Below are positions 30,722-39,583 of a stretch of DNA of 64,000 nt, one piece after another; within the stretch, counting starts at the first letter, position 1; the number at the start of each line of letters is the position of its first letter. The stretch covers positions 1-64,000 of IMG/VR virus record IMGVR_UViG_3300045135_002242. One strand, 5' to 3'. Source of the DNA: a virus. The position numbers and the translations under genes are program-made. The notes under the pieces are model-generated. The model made no database searches and was not told the origin of the DNA. It saw nothing but the letters and a program-made list of their open reading frames with translations.

Positions 30722-30790
30722 TCTCATGCGAAAGCATGAGTTGCGTGTAATGACGCAGGTACAAATTAACGACTTGTATTGAATATAACG

Positions 30791-32527
30791 ATTGGCCGTA
30801 TGGCTGGCTTAGCCGTGGCTAATGCTTTTACCGTAGAGTCCTTTTTTAAGGGCTCTAAACATAACTACGCTATCAGCATCCAAAATGGTATTCCTGTAAC
30901 CATGCATATGGGAACTACTCCTACAGATGAACCTGATGGGCTAAAACTATCCGTAGCCGTAAACTATGGTGATATCTCTAGGTATCTACAGCGAGCCCCT
31001 AGTCTTTATAAGTTTTTTGACTACAAACCTAACCTAAACTTAGACATAGACATCTCCCTAGACTCTTCAAATACCCTTTCTGATAGCTGGTTTGTTATGC
31101 CTAGTGACATTAAAAGGTACGCTCAACGGAACTATGTGCTAATGTCCCAAGTCATCTATGAGATTCCTTTTAGTTCTGAGGTTGATAATAAAGACTTTGT
31201 AAATATTGTGATTAAGGCCCCTCCCGGAGCCGTAACTTTTAACCCAGGAAGAGAGTCTTTGTCTTTAGATAAAAAGACCATAGGCTACCTTAACAGCGCT
31301 TTTAACAAAATTGCAGAAGAGTGTGTAGAAGAAATTAATAAAACGCTGCCATTAATGGATTCGGACTATGAGCTACTAAAGTTTTATAATAGCACTATTA
31401 AAAGCTTGCCTCGCAAGCTTTCCAAAAATATTAATGTAGAAGTATTTATGTCTAAAGAAAGTAAATTACTATTTGCTTCTTCATATTATTATACTGGTAC
31501 GTCTTTTGAATACGTGAACCAAACTTCAGCTTTCGACCAGCATACTAATAATATGTTAAACATAAACTACAAAACATCCTACTATAAATCTTCCAAAAAA
31601 CTAGTGGATGCAGGTCCTCAGCACTCTCATAGCTTCTATTTTTCTCCTCATGTAATTGTAGATGTAAAAACTAACTATAAATCTCAATTGAATAGGTTAC
31701 ACGAACAACAAAGGTTATTTACGTGGCAAAAGACCAAAAATGCAGATTTAGATGAAGCCGTAGCTACTGCAAAAAGTTTCTTAGAAGCTTTAGGCATTCC
31801 TTACAAGCTTGCTTCAGACTTATTAAAAGATATCCCTGTTATTGACAAGAAAACTGCTCCTAGAGAAGGATTGCATTCATACCCTTTTACTGGGGTTACA
31901 GCAGAAAGAGTTGAAAAATTTTCTGAACAACAGAGTAAAGCTAAAACATATCTTTACTTGAAGTTGAATAAAACCACCCCGGTACTGAACGATAAAGTTA
32001 ATTCCTTTTCTAGCTATCAGCAAGTATATAAAATTTTGCAAAATATTGTTTATATGCCTCCTGTGCGAGGTGTGCCTAAGAAATATCAAGAATATGTAGA
32101 AAACCTAGATAACTGGGTAGATTACGAAACATTTATTAAAGACAAGGTAAAATCTCATACATTTAAAGCTTCAGTAGATGTTCGCTTTCCCTTTATACCT
32201 AGGGAGGTACTAAATCACAATAATATCCTTCTTTACCCGCAAAAAGTTCAAAACTTTTACAGGAGTTACGAAAAATTTTCTGAGTATACAAAAGATAAAA
32301 AGTATATTGCTGATCCGGATGTAGAGCTATTTCTTAAAGCACTAGGGGGAACTTTTGAGTCTTTACCTATGGATGTTCAAAAAATTACAGACGCCTTTAA
32401 GAAAGATTTTCCACTAACAAGTAAACTCCTTTTCAATTTAAGGTATAAATATAATGATGATTTAAACTTTTGTATAGATCTGGCTAAACTGGAAGACTAT
32501 CATGCAACACATTCAACTGGACAATAA
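30791..32527 (+). CDS. rIIA-like GHKL ATPase, exon 2
   Basis: 578 residues. It resumes with IGRMAGLAVANAFTVESFFK, completing the G2 box of the ATPase domain. GAVTFNPGRESLSLDKKT (catalytic-loop region of the transducer domain) follows near spliced residue 275. The remainder is helical and of no recognised domain. The spliced protein is about 694 aa, similar to T4 rIIA (725 aa). It overlaps the rIIB-like gene by 26 nt. Confidence 0.8.
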   Translation: MGRMAGLAVANAFTVESFFKGSKHNYAISIQNGIPVTMHMGTTPTDEPDGLKLSVAVNYGDISRYLQRAPSLYKFFDYKPNLNLDIDISLDSSNTLSDSWFVMPSDIKRYAQRNYVLMSQVIYEIPFSSEVDNKDFVNIVIKAPPGAVTFNPGRESLSLDKKTIGYLNSAFNKIAEECVEEINKTLPLMDSDYELLKFYNSTIKSLPRKLSKNINVEVFMSKESKLLFASSYYYTGTSFEYVNQTSAFDQHTNNMLNINYKTSYYKSSKKLVDAGPQHSHSFYFSPHVIVDVKTNYKSQLNRLHEQQRLFTWQKTKNADLDEAVATAKSFLEALGIPYKLASDLLKDIPVIDKKTAPREGLHSYPFTGVTAERVEKFSEQQSKAKTYLYLKLNKTTPVLNDKVNSFSSYQQVYKILQNIVYMPPVRGVPKKYQEYVENLDNWVDYETFIKDKVKSHTFKASVDVRFPFIPREVLNHNNILLYPQKVQNFYRSYEKFSEYTKDKKYIADPDVELFLKALGGTFESLPMDVQKITDAFKKDFPLTSKLLFNLRYKYNDDLNFCIDLAKLEDYHATHSTGQ

Positions 32528-32876
32528 TAGTTTTATTTTAAATATTAATGGGACTTTAACTACAATAACCCGTAAATCTTTTAACTTTAATAAAATTAGT
32601 AAGCTACTAAAAGAAGAAGCTCCAGAAGAAAATATTGTCCCCCTACTAAAAACTCCAGATCTTTCAAATGGTGTTTATGAAATCTATATTTTTCCGTCCA
32701 CTGATGCCATTTTTTATAAACATTTCACTAAGGGCTCAACTACTCCCACAACTCTAACAGTTTTAGGAAACACAAAACAACATAGTTCTATCCCTAAAGA
32801 CTGGGAAAACTACTTTGTGGGTGTATATGCTTCTGAAGCAGATATTAAAGCAGATTGGCCTGAATACTTTTTATAA
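32502..32876 (+). CDS. rIIB-like N-terminal domain protein with PE tail
   Basis: 124 aa. The start FILNINGTLTTITRKSFNFN followed by KISKLLKEE matches the beta-strand/DG turn and helix that begin rIIB proteins. T4 rIIB is 312 aa, so only the first domain may be present. The protein ends in ADWPEYFL. Translation is coupled to the rIIA-like gene by overlap. Assignment rests on position and a short pattern. Confidence 0.6.
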   Translation: MQHIQLDNNSFILNINGTLTTITRKSFNFNKISKLLKEEAPEENIVPLLKTPDLSNGVYEIYIFPSTDAIFYKHFTKGSTTPTTLTVLGNTKQHSSIPKDWENYFVGVYASEADIKADWPEYFL

Positions 32877-32887
32877 GGAGAAAAAAA

Positions 32888-33694
32888 ATATACGATTACT
32901 TTAAATATAACAATGGTGAAGATATCACCAAGGGGGCTTTTCGTATTAGTGCTTCCCAAGTAAGCAAGTTTTTTGATACTACTGCACAGTGGTACCGAGA
33001 ACATTTAATGGGAGAAACTGGTTTTACGGGAAGTACGGCTACCCATTTAGGGTCTGCTGTACATACAGGGATTGAAATGTATGTACGAGAAGGAACAGTA
33101 AATTATAAAGTTATTAATGACCATGTAAATGCTATTACAGATGTAGAGATTGATAAAACTCACATTTTAAAGCAATATGGTCCTATGCTAGAAGCTGTTC
33201 TTCCTTTTGTGGAAGCAAATAAGCCTACTGAGGTAGAAAAATTTGTCTTTCATGAAATCCTGCCAGGAATCGGGGCCGGTGGCAGCATTGATGCCTTAAG
33301 AAACGATACTATTATTGACTGGAAAACTACGGGAAGTAAATCGCCACCCACAAAATTTTCTAGAAACTATTGGTTTCAGCAGATGACTTATGCTTGGGTG
33401 TTAAAACAACAAGGAATTAATATTAATTTCCTTAAGCTAGTTTTTATCACTCAAGAGGAAGTAAATAGAGTAAGCGAAAAAACAGGCAAGCCCCTAAAAG
33501 ACTACCCCTCTGTTTACTCCGTAGTTACAGAAGAAGTTACAGAGGATAAGCTGGAACTAATTGGGTCCTGTTTAAAATTAATTGCAGAATCAGTCCAGGC
33601 TTGGAACAATAACCCTGATCTGAGGTATTTACTCGCTCAAGATTACCGTCTTAAGCCAAAACCTAAACCAATTATATTTAATACAAGGAGGTAG
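32888..33694 (+). CDS. PD-(D/E)XK (RecB/Cas4-like) nuclease with apparent AUA start
   Basis: 268 aa if translation begins at ATA 32888. The frame is open from 32864 but has no ATG, GTG or TTG before 33008. The region 32930-33008 clearly encodes the conserved family N-terminus (RISASQVSKFF, AQWYREHLMG, then ATHLGSAVHTGIE), so 33008 cannot be the true start. AAGGAG (32875-32880) sits 7 nt before the ATA. Nuclease motifs: GIGAGGSIDALRNDTIIDWKTTG (Asp, then Asp-x-Lys, near residues 126-148) and YWFQQMTYAWVL. It corresponds to the N4 replication/recombination nuclease next to the RecA-like ATPase. Confidence 0.82.
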   Translation: MYDYFKYNNGEDITKGAFRISASQVSKFFDTTAQWYREHLMGETGFTGSTATHLGSAVHTGIEMYVREGTVNYKVINDHVNAITDVEIDKTHILKQYGPMLEAVLPFVEANKPTEVEKFVFHEILPGIGAGGSIDALRNDTIIDWKTTGSKSPPTKFSRNYWFQQMTYAWVLKQQGININFLKLVFITQEEVNRVSEKTGKPLKDYPSVYSVVTEEVTEDKLELIGSCLKLIAESVQAWNNNPDLRYLLAQDYRLKPKPKPIIFNTRR

Positions 33695-33696
33695 TA

Positions 33697-34098
33697 TTGT
33701 CTATTACTAAAGTAGCATTTGAAGACTTTGCCAAAAACCCTAAAAGCTATTACAAATCTAAAGTAGCTTTTCCTGAATATCCTATATTTGTTAACAGTAA
33801 CGGAATGTTTACAAACTATTATATAAAAGTAGGCAAGCAAGGAAAACTTAACCTGTGCTATGGGCAAAATAAATCTTTTTACCTGTCTGGAGAGCTAGTC
33901 TTTTCTGCTGACCGTGGATTACTAAACAGACAAAAGGTTATTTTACCTACATTATCGTACTTAGGGAGACTACTCCCAAAAACTATAAAAATATACCAGG
34001 ATAACTTAGAAACCTACAAAAAAACTTATGAAAACGCAAAAGCCAAACTGGCTACCATAGATAAGTTAAAAAATGACTACCCTGAGCTGATACTTTAA
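33697..34098 (+). CDS. hypothetical protein with PE tail (133 aa), TTG start
   Basis: TTG 33697 has AGGAGG upstream. Beta-rich first half (YKSKVAFPEYPIFVNSNG), then a coiled helix (NLETYKKTYENAKAKL) and the tail NDYPELIL. Between the nuclease and RecA-like genes. Function unknown. Confidence 0.65.
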   Translation: MSITKVAFEDFAKNPKSYYKSKVAFPEYPIFVNSNGMFTNYYIKVGKQGKLNLCYGQNKSFYLSGELVFSADRGLLNRQKVILPTLSYLGRLLPKTIKIYQDNLETYKKTYENAKAKLATIDKLKNDYPELIL

Positions 34099-34108
34099 AG
34101 GAGTATAG

Positions 34109-34771
34109 ATGTCAGTAAAACTACTAATTTCTGCCGAAGCAAATTCCGGCAAAACTACATTAACCCGCAACCTAAAAAACTCATTGGTTGTAAGCCATGA
34201 CGGTAAACGATACCCATTTAAGGTTCCTCATGTTATGGTGCCCTCTTTTGACAATGTAGAAGAGCTTATTGCAACAGTAGTAGATAAAATTGAAACTTAT
34301 AAAAATAAGTTTAAGACCTACCCTGAAACAGTTGTGTTTGATTCAGTATCTAAAATTTTTGACACTATCCATTCTAACTGCAACGAAAAGTTCAAAGGCT
34401 TTACTATTTATAGCGAACTAGATAAGGAAATTACCAAACTAACCGGTTTTATCGAAAACTCTCTTATCGCTAGTGGAATGAATGTCGTACTTATTTCTCA
34501 TGCTCTGTATGACTCAGAAACTGCTAAGTATAGCCTTGTAGGAAAAGGTTCATTTAGCAAAAGAGGTGGGTTCCTTGCCGAGGTAGACGAATCAATCTTT
34601 ATTGAGGTAAAGAGCAACAAACGTATTTTGCATTTCCGTTCTACTAAACTACCGGCAAGGACTCTTCAAGAAGACCTAGCAGACAGTATGCCTATTGAGG
34701 ATTTTAACCTCCAAGAGCATATTGAAGTTCTAGCAGCAACCACAAATGAAGTAGACGAATACGCACTTTAA
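34109..34771 (+). CDS. RecA-like P-loop ATPase (Sak4-type)
   Basis: 220 aa. A Walker A variant LLISAEANSGKTTL (residues 4-17), a Walker B-like TVVFDSVSKIFD near 73-84, and NVVLISHALYDSET. The size and the neighbouring SSB-like gene fit Sak4-type phage recombination ATPases, which work with a phage SSB in strand annealing. GGAG precedes the ATG. Confidence 0.75.
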   Translation: MSVKLLISAEANSGKTTLTRNLKNSLVVSHDGKRYPFKVPHVMVPSFDNVEELIATVVDKIETYKNKFKTYPETVVFDSVSKIFDTIHSNCNEKFKGFTIYSELDKEITKLTGFIENSLIASGMNVVLISHALYDSETAKYSLVGKGSFSKRGGFLAEVDESIFIEVKSNKRILHFRSTKLPARTLQEDLADSMPIEDFNLQEHIEVLAATTNEVDEYAL

Positions 34772-34799
34772 TCTATAAATTATAATATAAGGAAATCTT

Positions 34800-35474
34800 A
34801 TGAAACTAACCGTATCTAAAAAACCAGAAAACATTAAAGACACCGGCGGTGGTGGTTATATCAACAAGTCTGGTATTTATGACGTAGTACTAAACTATGT
34901 TCAAGTAGCAGAAACCAAAAATGGTGCCTACCAGCTTAACTTTAACGTAACTAATGGGGGTATGAGCCAAACGCTGTATGGTCCTATCCTTATCAACAAA
35001 GACGGCAAGGCCAACGAAATTACTCAAAACCTTCTTAACCGTCTTTGTATTATTGCCGGTATGGACGACGGGCAAGAAATTGAAACCGACACTGTAGAAA
35101 TGCCTGTAGGTAAAGACCAAAAGCTTATGGAAATGGAAATTATCCCTGAACTTACTGAGCTTGCTGTTAAAATGCGTGTACAGATGGAGTACAGCCTTTG
35201 GCTTAACGAAATCCAAGAACGGAAAAGCATTAAGTCCTTTTATCGTGAGGATGGGGCTACGGCAGCAGAAGCAGAATCAGGAGAGAATATCGGCAAACGT
35301 CTTGCTCTCGATGAAGAAAAGTATGCTTCTAATGTAACATACCGTGACGGGCTTACGGAAGAAGACGTTACAGCTTGGATCCAGCAACGGGCTAACGGCT
35401 CTAGTGGTAACACAAAGCCTGCTGCAGCAAACCCCACTAAAACTAATACCAAACGCCCTCTTTTTGGCAAATAA
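34800..35474 (+). CDS. single-stranded DNA-binding-like protein
   Basis: 224 aa. An OB-like beta region (SGIYDVVLNYVQVAETKNG, YQLNFNVTNGG, LYGPILINKDG) in the first 70 residues, resembling phage DUF669/SSB-type proteins that follow Sak4. The C-terminal tail is Ala/Asn/Thr-rich and ends in TKRPLFGK. N4 SSB (gp45) also activates late transcription by host RNA polymerase; whether this one does is unknown. Confidence 0.68.
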   Translation: MKLTVSKKPENIKDTGGGGYINKSGIYDVVLNYVQVAETKNGAYQLNFNVTNGGMSQTLYGPILINKDGKANEITQNLLNRLCIIAGMDDGQEIETDTVEMPVGKDQKLMEMEIIPELTELAVKMRVQMEYSLWLNEIQERKSIKSFYREDGATAAEAESGENIGKRLALDEEKYASNVTYRDGLTEEDVTAWIQQRANGSSGNTKPAAANPTKTNTKRPLFGK

Positions 35475-35485
35475 GGTAGGGTATC

Positions 35486-36640
35486 ATGGCTGTAAAAGTA
35501 ACTGATGAAGCGCTAGCACAGCTGTGTGTTGATCATAATTATGACATTCCTTTGATTGTAGAGTCCCTTAAAGTAGCTTATCCAAATTATAGCGTAAGAC
35601 CTAATAGAGTCGTAGAACGTATTAACAAGATGCGGAAAAAAGGAGTTCTTCCTTTAGACTCAGGTAACTATGTTAGTAGTGGAGAAGTGCTTAAAGGGTC
35701 CTCTACTCTTTATGATGAACAAGGGAACGTCAAACTCCAATGGGTAAAAACTGACGTAGAAAAAAAGAATCAGCTTAATGTTTTAAAAGAACTAGTTGAC
35801 TCTTATGTAGAAGAACTGCCACAGTTTGAGAAGAAGCCGTATACTCTTACATATGCTTCAAAAGACTTAATGGCAGTCTACCCTTTGGGGGATCCTCATA
35901 TCGGCATGAAAGCATACAAAGACGAAGCAGGCAGTAATTGGGACCTAAAGGCCTCCCAAGAAGTGTTTTGCGGGGTTTTTGACAGACTAGTAAATACTGC
36001 ACCAGCATGTGAACAAGCAGTAATTGTAAATCTAGGGGACTATTTCCATAGAGATAACGTCCAAGGCGTCACAGAAAGACATAGACATGCTCTAGACACT
36101 GATGGTAACTACATGATGATGGTAGATACCGGCCTTAAGATTATGATTCAAATGATTAACTCTGCACTACAACGACACAATAGCGTAAAAGTTATTAACA
36201 TGCTAGGTAACCATGATGATACAGGGGCTATGTTTTTGCAAGCTGCTCTGAAGCACATGTATGAAAAAGAGCCAAGACTGCAAGTAGAGTGCACTAGCTC
36301 TGTTTACCAGTATTTTCAACATGGATCTTCTTTTTTTGGGGTACACCACGGACACACCTGTAAACCCGACAAACTCCCGCTAGTTATGGCTACTGATAAG
36401 CCTAAGGAGTGGGGAACTTCAAAGCATCGTTATTGGATTACTGGACATATTCACCATGATACTCGTAAAGAGTACTCAGGGTGTACAGTAGAGTCTTTTA
36501 GGACCTTAGCAGGTAAAGATGCTTATGCCTACTCCGGTGGCTACAGGGCAGGACAAGATAGTAAAGCACTAGTTATCCATAAAGATTTTGGAGAGGTGGA
36601 GCGGCATACTATTAACATTTCTCAAGTATTAAAACAATAA
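35486..36640 (+). CDS. calcineurin-like phosphoesterase (SbcD/Mre11-type)
   Basis: 384 aa. Metal-binding motifs in order: YPLGDPHIGMK (Asp-x-His), VNLGDYFHRDN (Gly-Asp), MLGNHDDTG (Gly-Asn-His-Asp/Glu), FFGVHHGHT and WITGHIHHD (Gly-His-x-His). The first about 110 residues are a separate helical domain with LRPNRVVERINK-like character. Phages often carry such enzymes for DNA end processing or recombination. Confidence 0.85.
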   Translation: MAVKVTDEALAQLCVDHNYDIPLIVESLKVAYPNYSVRPNRVVERINKMRKKGVLPLDSGNYVSSGEVLKGSSTLYDEQGNVKLQWVKTDVEKKNQLNVLKELVDSYVEELPQFEKKPYTLTYASKDLMAVYPLGDPHIGMKAYKDEAGSNWDLKASQEVFCGVFDRLVNTAPACEQAVIVNLGDYFHRDNVQGVTERHRHALDTDGNYMMMVDTGLKIMIQMINSALQRHNSVKVINMLGNHDDTGAMFLQAALKHMYEKEPRLQVECTSSVYQYFQHGSSFFGVHHGHTCKPDKLPLVMATDKPKEWGTSKHRYWITGHIHHDTRKEYSGCTVESFRTLAGKDAYAYSGGYRAGQDSKALVIHKDFGEVERHTINISQVLKQ

Positions 36641-36661
36641 GCACTTTTATAAGTGCTTATT
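36636..36661 (+). terminator. 11-bp hairpin after the phosphoesterase
   Basis: AATAAGCACTT and AAGTGCTTATT form a perfect 11-bp stem with loop TTAT, overlapping the stop codon. No T tract follows, so it may be an RNA end or processing site rather than a classic terminator. Confidence 0.5.
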
Positions 36662-36677
36662 ACTTACAGAGGGTCTT

Positions 36678-37325
36678 ATGAATTACTTTAAAAAAAGAAA
36701 TATTAATACTGTTATAGATACTCTTCTTGATCACTTAGGGTTTTCAGATTGGTTTATTTCAGGGAGTTTTGCAAACAATCGTATGCGTAACCCCTCTGAC
36801 ATTGATATTTATTTTTATACAAAAAAAGGTTACCAAAACGCCACTAGAAATTTGCAGAATAGTACTATTAGCGTATATATGGTAACCCCCAACGCTAGCA
36901 GCTTTATACTTAAAGGTTTAAAGCTACCGGTACAACTTGTTGCTAAGCATTTTGGTACTCCACAAGAAATTTTTAATACTATGGATATCAATGTATGCAA
37001 ACAGGCTATTTTATCTGATAAAACTCTAGTACAAGATCCTTCAAGCCACTTTCCTGTAACTTTAAACAAGCCTTCCTACGGCTCTTTTTCTAGGTATTTT
37101 TACTACTTAGATAATTACTACTCCCCCGTAGAGCATTATAAAAAGTCAAAAATTCTTATTTCTAAATATATTACAGATAGTACCCTACTTTCCCACTATT
37201 ACAAGGGAGAAGTTAACCACAAACCTACTAACCAATGTCTGTACGAAGCTGCTTTAAAACGGCCTGAGTTATGCTCTTTAATCAAACAACAAACTTTATT
37301 ACATGCTCCAGAGCTATTACTATGA
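36678..37325 (+). CDS. nucleotidyltransferase-like protein with PE tail
   Basis: 215 aa. DNA polymerase beta-type nucleotidyltransferase motif FISGSFANNRMRNPSDIDIYF (Gly-Ser and Asp-x-Asp), then VQLVAKHFGTPQEIFNTMD and DINVCKQAI as in phage nucleotidyltransferases. The C-terminus is LLHAPELLL. GAGGG precedes the ATG. Substrate unknown. Confidence 0.75.
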   Translation: MNYFKKRNINTVIDTLLDHLGFSDWFISGSFANNRMRNPSDIDIYFYTKKGYQNATRNLQNSTISVYMVTPNASSFILKGLKLPVQLVAKHFGTPQEIFNTMDINVCKQAILSDKTLVQDPSSHFPVTLNKPSYGSFSRYFYYLDNYYSPVEHYKKSKILISKYITDSTLLSHYYKGEVNHKPTNQCLYEAALKRPELCSLIKQQTLLHAPELLL

Positions 37326-37333
37326 ATTTAACT

Positions 37334-37366
37334 GAAGAACAACAATGTTGTTATTGTTCTTCTTTT
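37334..37366 (+). terminator. hairpin before the free-standing endonuclease
   Basis: GAAGAACAACAA (37334-37345) and TTATTGTTCTTC (37351-37362) form a 12-nt stem with one mismatch, followed by TTTT. It overlaps the -35 of the next promoter. Confidence 0.5.
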
Positions 37367-37382
37367 AAATTTGTAGTATAAT
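37354..37382 (+). promoter_or_regulatory. sigma70 promoter of the free-standing endonuclease
   Basis: TTGTTC (37354-37359), 17 nt, TATAAT (37377-37382), 22 nt before the ATG of the endonuclease gene. Confidence 0.75.
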
Positions 37383-37404
37383 TACAATAAATTACAGGAA
37401 CTAC

Positions 37405-38172
37405 ATGAAAAAATTAACACAATCAGAATTTATTGTAAATGCAACAAGTAAACACGGAAGCCTGTACGATTATACAAAAACTAGATATATCACTAGCCGT
37501 GACTTTATAACCATTACTTGTAATACTTGTTTTAAAGATTTTAATATTAAAGCTAATAACCATTTAAACGGCCAAGGATGTAAATACTGTGCCGCAGCTA
37601 GAACAGCAAGCAAACTTGCGCGAACTTTCGAAGATTTTAAAAAAGAAGCCAGTAAAGTACACAATAGTAAGTATAGCTATGTTGATACTACATTAAAAAA
37701 TAATAAGCAAAAAGTAATAGTAATATGCCCAAAACATGGAAAATTCCAACAAACAGTAAATCATCATTTACGTGGAAGAGGTTGTCCATCTTGTGCTATA
37801 GATATAACAAAAGAAAAAAATCGTAATAAACAAAATGTATGGAGCTACTCTGGATGGGAAGCCCAAGGAGTATCTTCGAAATACTTTAATGGTTTTACCC
37901 TTTATATCATAGAATGCTGGAAAGATAACGAGCGTTTTATAAAAATTGGTAAAACATTCATTAATATATCCAAACGATTTCAAGGTCAATTACCATATGA
38001 CTGGAAAGTAATCAAAACTATTACAGGCTCTGCCAGATATATAAGTGAGCTAGAATATGCGTTACATTCCTTAAACATTAACTATAAATATTCACCTAAA
38101 ATAGCGTTTAAAGGCGATAGTGAATGTTTTTTACTAACTGAAAATTTACACTATGAGCCTAAACCTAACTAA
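37405..38172 (+). CDS. free-standing endonuclease-like protein, zinc ribbons plus GIY-YIG-like domain
   Basis: 255 aa. Two Cys-pair ribbons: ITCNTCFKDFN / GCKYCAAAR (about 34-70) and VICPKHGKFQ / GCPSCAIDI (about 110-135), the type seen before nuclease domains in phage homing endonucleases. The C-terminal part LYIIECWKDNERFIKIGKTF resembles T5orf172/GIY-YIG-type nucleases (YII, then K-I-G-K-T). It is inserted between the nucleotidyltransferase and helicase genes, overlaps the helicase start by 20 nt and has its own sigma70 promoter. Probably a mobile gene. Confidence 0.78.
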   Translation: MKKLTQSEFIVNATSKHGSLYDYTKTRYITSRDFITITCNTCFKDFNIKANNHLNGQGCKYCAAARTASKLARTFEDFKKEASKVHNSKYSYVDTTLKNNKQKVIVICPKHGKFQQTVNHHLRGRGCPSCAIDITKEKNRNKQNVWSYSGWEAQGVSSKYFNGFTLYIIECWKDNERFIKIGKTFINISKRFQGQLPYDWKVIKTITGSARYISELEYALHSLNINYKYSPKIAFKGDSECFLLTENLHYEPKPN

Positions 38173-39583
38173 AGAACAACAAAACGTAGTTGATTTCATT
38201 ACCAGCAACGACGAAAATAAGCTAATTTTAATTGACTCTGTAGCAGGCAGCGGTAAAACTACCCTACTTAGAGCTATTGCTAACACTATTGATAACAAAT
38301 CTGGTTTGTACTTAGCATACAATAAAGCTATTGCTACGGAGTCAGCTAAAAAATTCCCAAAAAACATTGAGTGTAGAACTACCCACTCTTTAGCTTATAG
38401 GGCTACTGTAAACTCCCTAGGGCTAAATGTAGGGTTTTTTGGTCCCAAACAAATTACAGACAAGATGTCTTATACTAATAAAACAGCTTTAGTAGAGGAT
38501 ATTAAAGAATACTGCCTATCTAGTTACCTTACTTATAAAAGCTTTGCAGATAATACAGGCAGGGCTAACACAAAACTAGTGAATAAGTATCTGGGTAAAA
38601 TGTTGAGTGGTGATATTGATTGTACTCATGACTTTTACCTCAAACAATATCATATCGGCCTAGCAACGGGGACAATTTCAATTCCTGATTACCATCTGGC
38701 TATGCTTGATGAGGCGGGAGATTTAAACGAAGTCACACTAGAAATTTTTAAGCTTATTTCTGCAAAGTTAAAAGTTGTTGTGGGGGACCCCCACCAAAAT
38801 ATTTATACCTTTAACCATACAATTAACTGTTTTGAAAAATTAAAAGGGCAGGGTACTACTTTTAAGCTTTCTAAGTCTTTCAGGGTTCCGCAAGTTATTG
38901 CAAAATCTGTTGAAAAGTTTTGTAAAGCTTATCTAAACCCTGAAATGGAATTTGAAGGTATTGACAATTGTCCTACTGTTATCACTACTAGAGGTTATAT
39001 TTCTCGCACTAACAGTGGCCTCATCAATAAACTAGTGGAGCTTAATAGGGATGGAACTCCTTATGGATTAGTACGTAAAGCGCAAGAAATATTTAAAGTC
39101 CCTCTTATGGTGGCTGGTTTAAAGTATGAAGGTAAAATTTATGACCCAGCTTATAGGCATATCCAAGAAGACGTAGATGGCTGGTTTGAAAATACTAACA
39201 GCATCAAATCTCAACATCCTACTTTATTTGGGTACCTTAAAAGCAAATACCCTGATGACCTATCTTTAATTCAAGCAATTAACCTTATCTCAAAACATTC
39301 TAAATCTGGTATTTTTAATGCATATGCAGAAGCAAAGAAGCATGAAAACACTACTCAAGATTTTATGTTGTTGACAGCACACTCATCAAAAGGCTTAGAG
39401 TTTGATGAGGTAATTTTAGCTCCAGACATGAATATGTCAGTAGGAGAACTAATCGGTGAGCTACAACAAAACCCCGATAAGAAGTTAAACACGTTTGAAA
39501 AAGAATCTTTAAACCTATACTATGTAGCCTGTACTAGGGCCCTAGTTCGTTTAAGAAATGCAACTCATTTGGTAGGTTTGTAA
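38153..39583 (+). CDS. SF1 DNA helicase (Dda/UvrD-like)
   Basis: 476 aa. Q-motif-like LTKEQQNVVDFI, Walker A DSVAGSGKTTLL (residues about 28-39), YLAYNKAIATES, motif II LAMLDEAGDLNE, motif III VVVGDPHQNIYTFN, KLSKSFRVPQVI (motif IV), TAHSSKGLEFDEVIL (motif V) and LYYVACTRALVRL (motif VI). All SF1 motifs are present. It unwinds DNA ahead of polymerase or in recombination, in the place of N4 gp37. It starts inside the preceding mobile gene. Confidence 0.92.
   Translation: MSLNLTKEQQNVVDFITSNDENKLILIDSVAGSGKTTLLRAIANTIDNKSGLYLAYNKAIATESAKKFPKNIECRTTHSLAYRATVNSLGLNVGFFGPKQITDKMSYTNKTALVEDIKEYCLSSYLTYKSFADNTGRANTKLVNKYLGKMLSGDIDCTHDFYLKQYHIGLATGTISIPDYHLAMLDEAGDLNEVTLEIFKLISAKLKVVVGDPHQNIYTFNHTINCFEKLKGQGTTFKLSKSFRVPQVIAKSVEKFCKAYLNPEMEFEGIDNCPTVITTRGYISRTNSGLINKLVELNRDGTPYGLVRKAQEIFKVPLMVAGLKYEGKIYDPAYRHIQEDVDGWFENTNSIKSQHPTLFGYLKSKYPDDLSLIQAINLISKHSKSGIFNAYAEAKKHENTTQDFMLLTAHSSKGLEFDEVILAPDMNMSVGELIGELQQNPDKKLNTFEKESLNLYYVACTRALVRLRNATHLVGL

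Larger units (their letters stand above)
29712..30790 (+). mobile_element. group I intron in the rIIA-like gene
   Basis: 1079 nt. Core elements GTTCAACGACTA (R) and AAGATATAGTCTAG (S) are present, as are AATTGACGGGAAAC and the shared stretch GTTACATAGCCCCT. It begins TAACGTA like intron 1 and ends in GAATATAACG like intron 1, so the two are recent relatives in different genes. The HNH gene (30083-30721) lies between R and S. It interrupts the ATP-lid codons of the host gene. Confidence 0.9.

Noticed and set aside
33008-33694. ATG 33008 as start of the RecB-like nuclease
   Set aside because: It would remove the conserved N-terminal helix (ISASQVSKFF and WYREHLMG) and has no ribosome binding site at proper distance.
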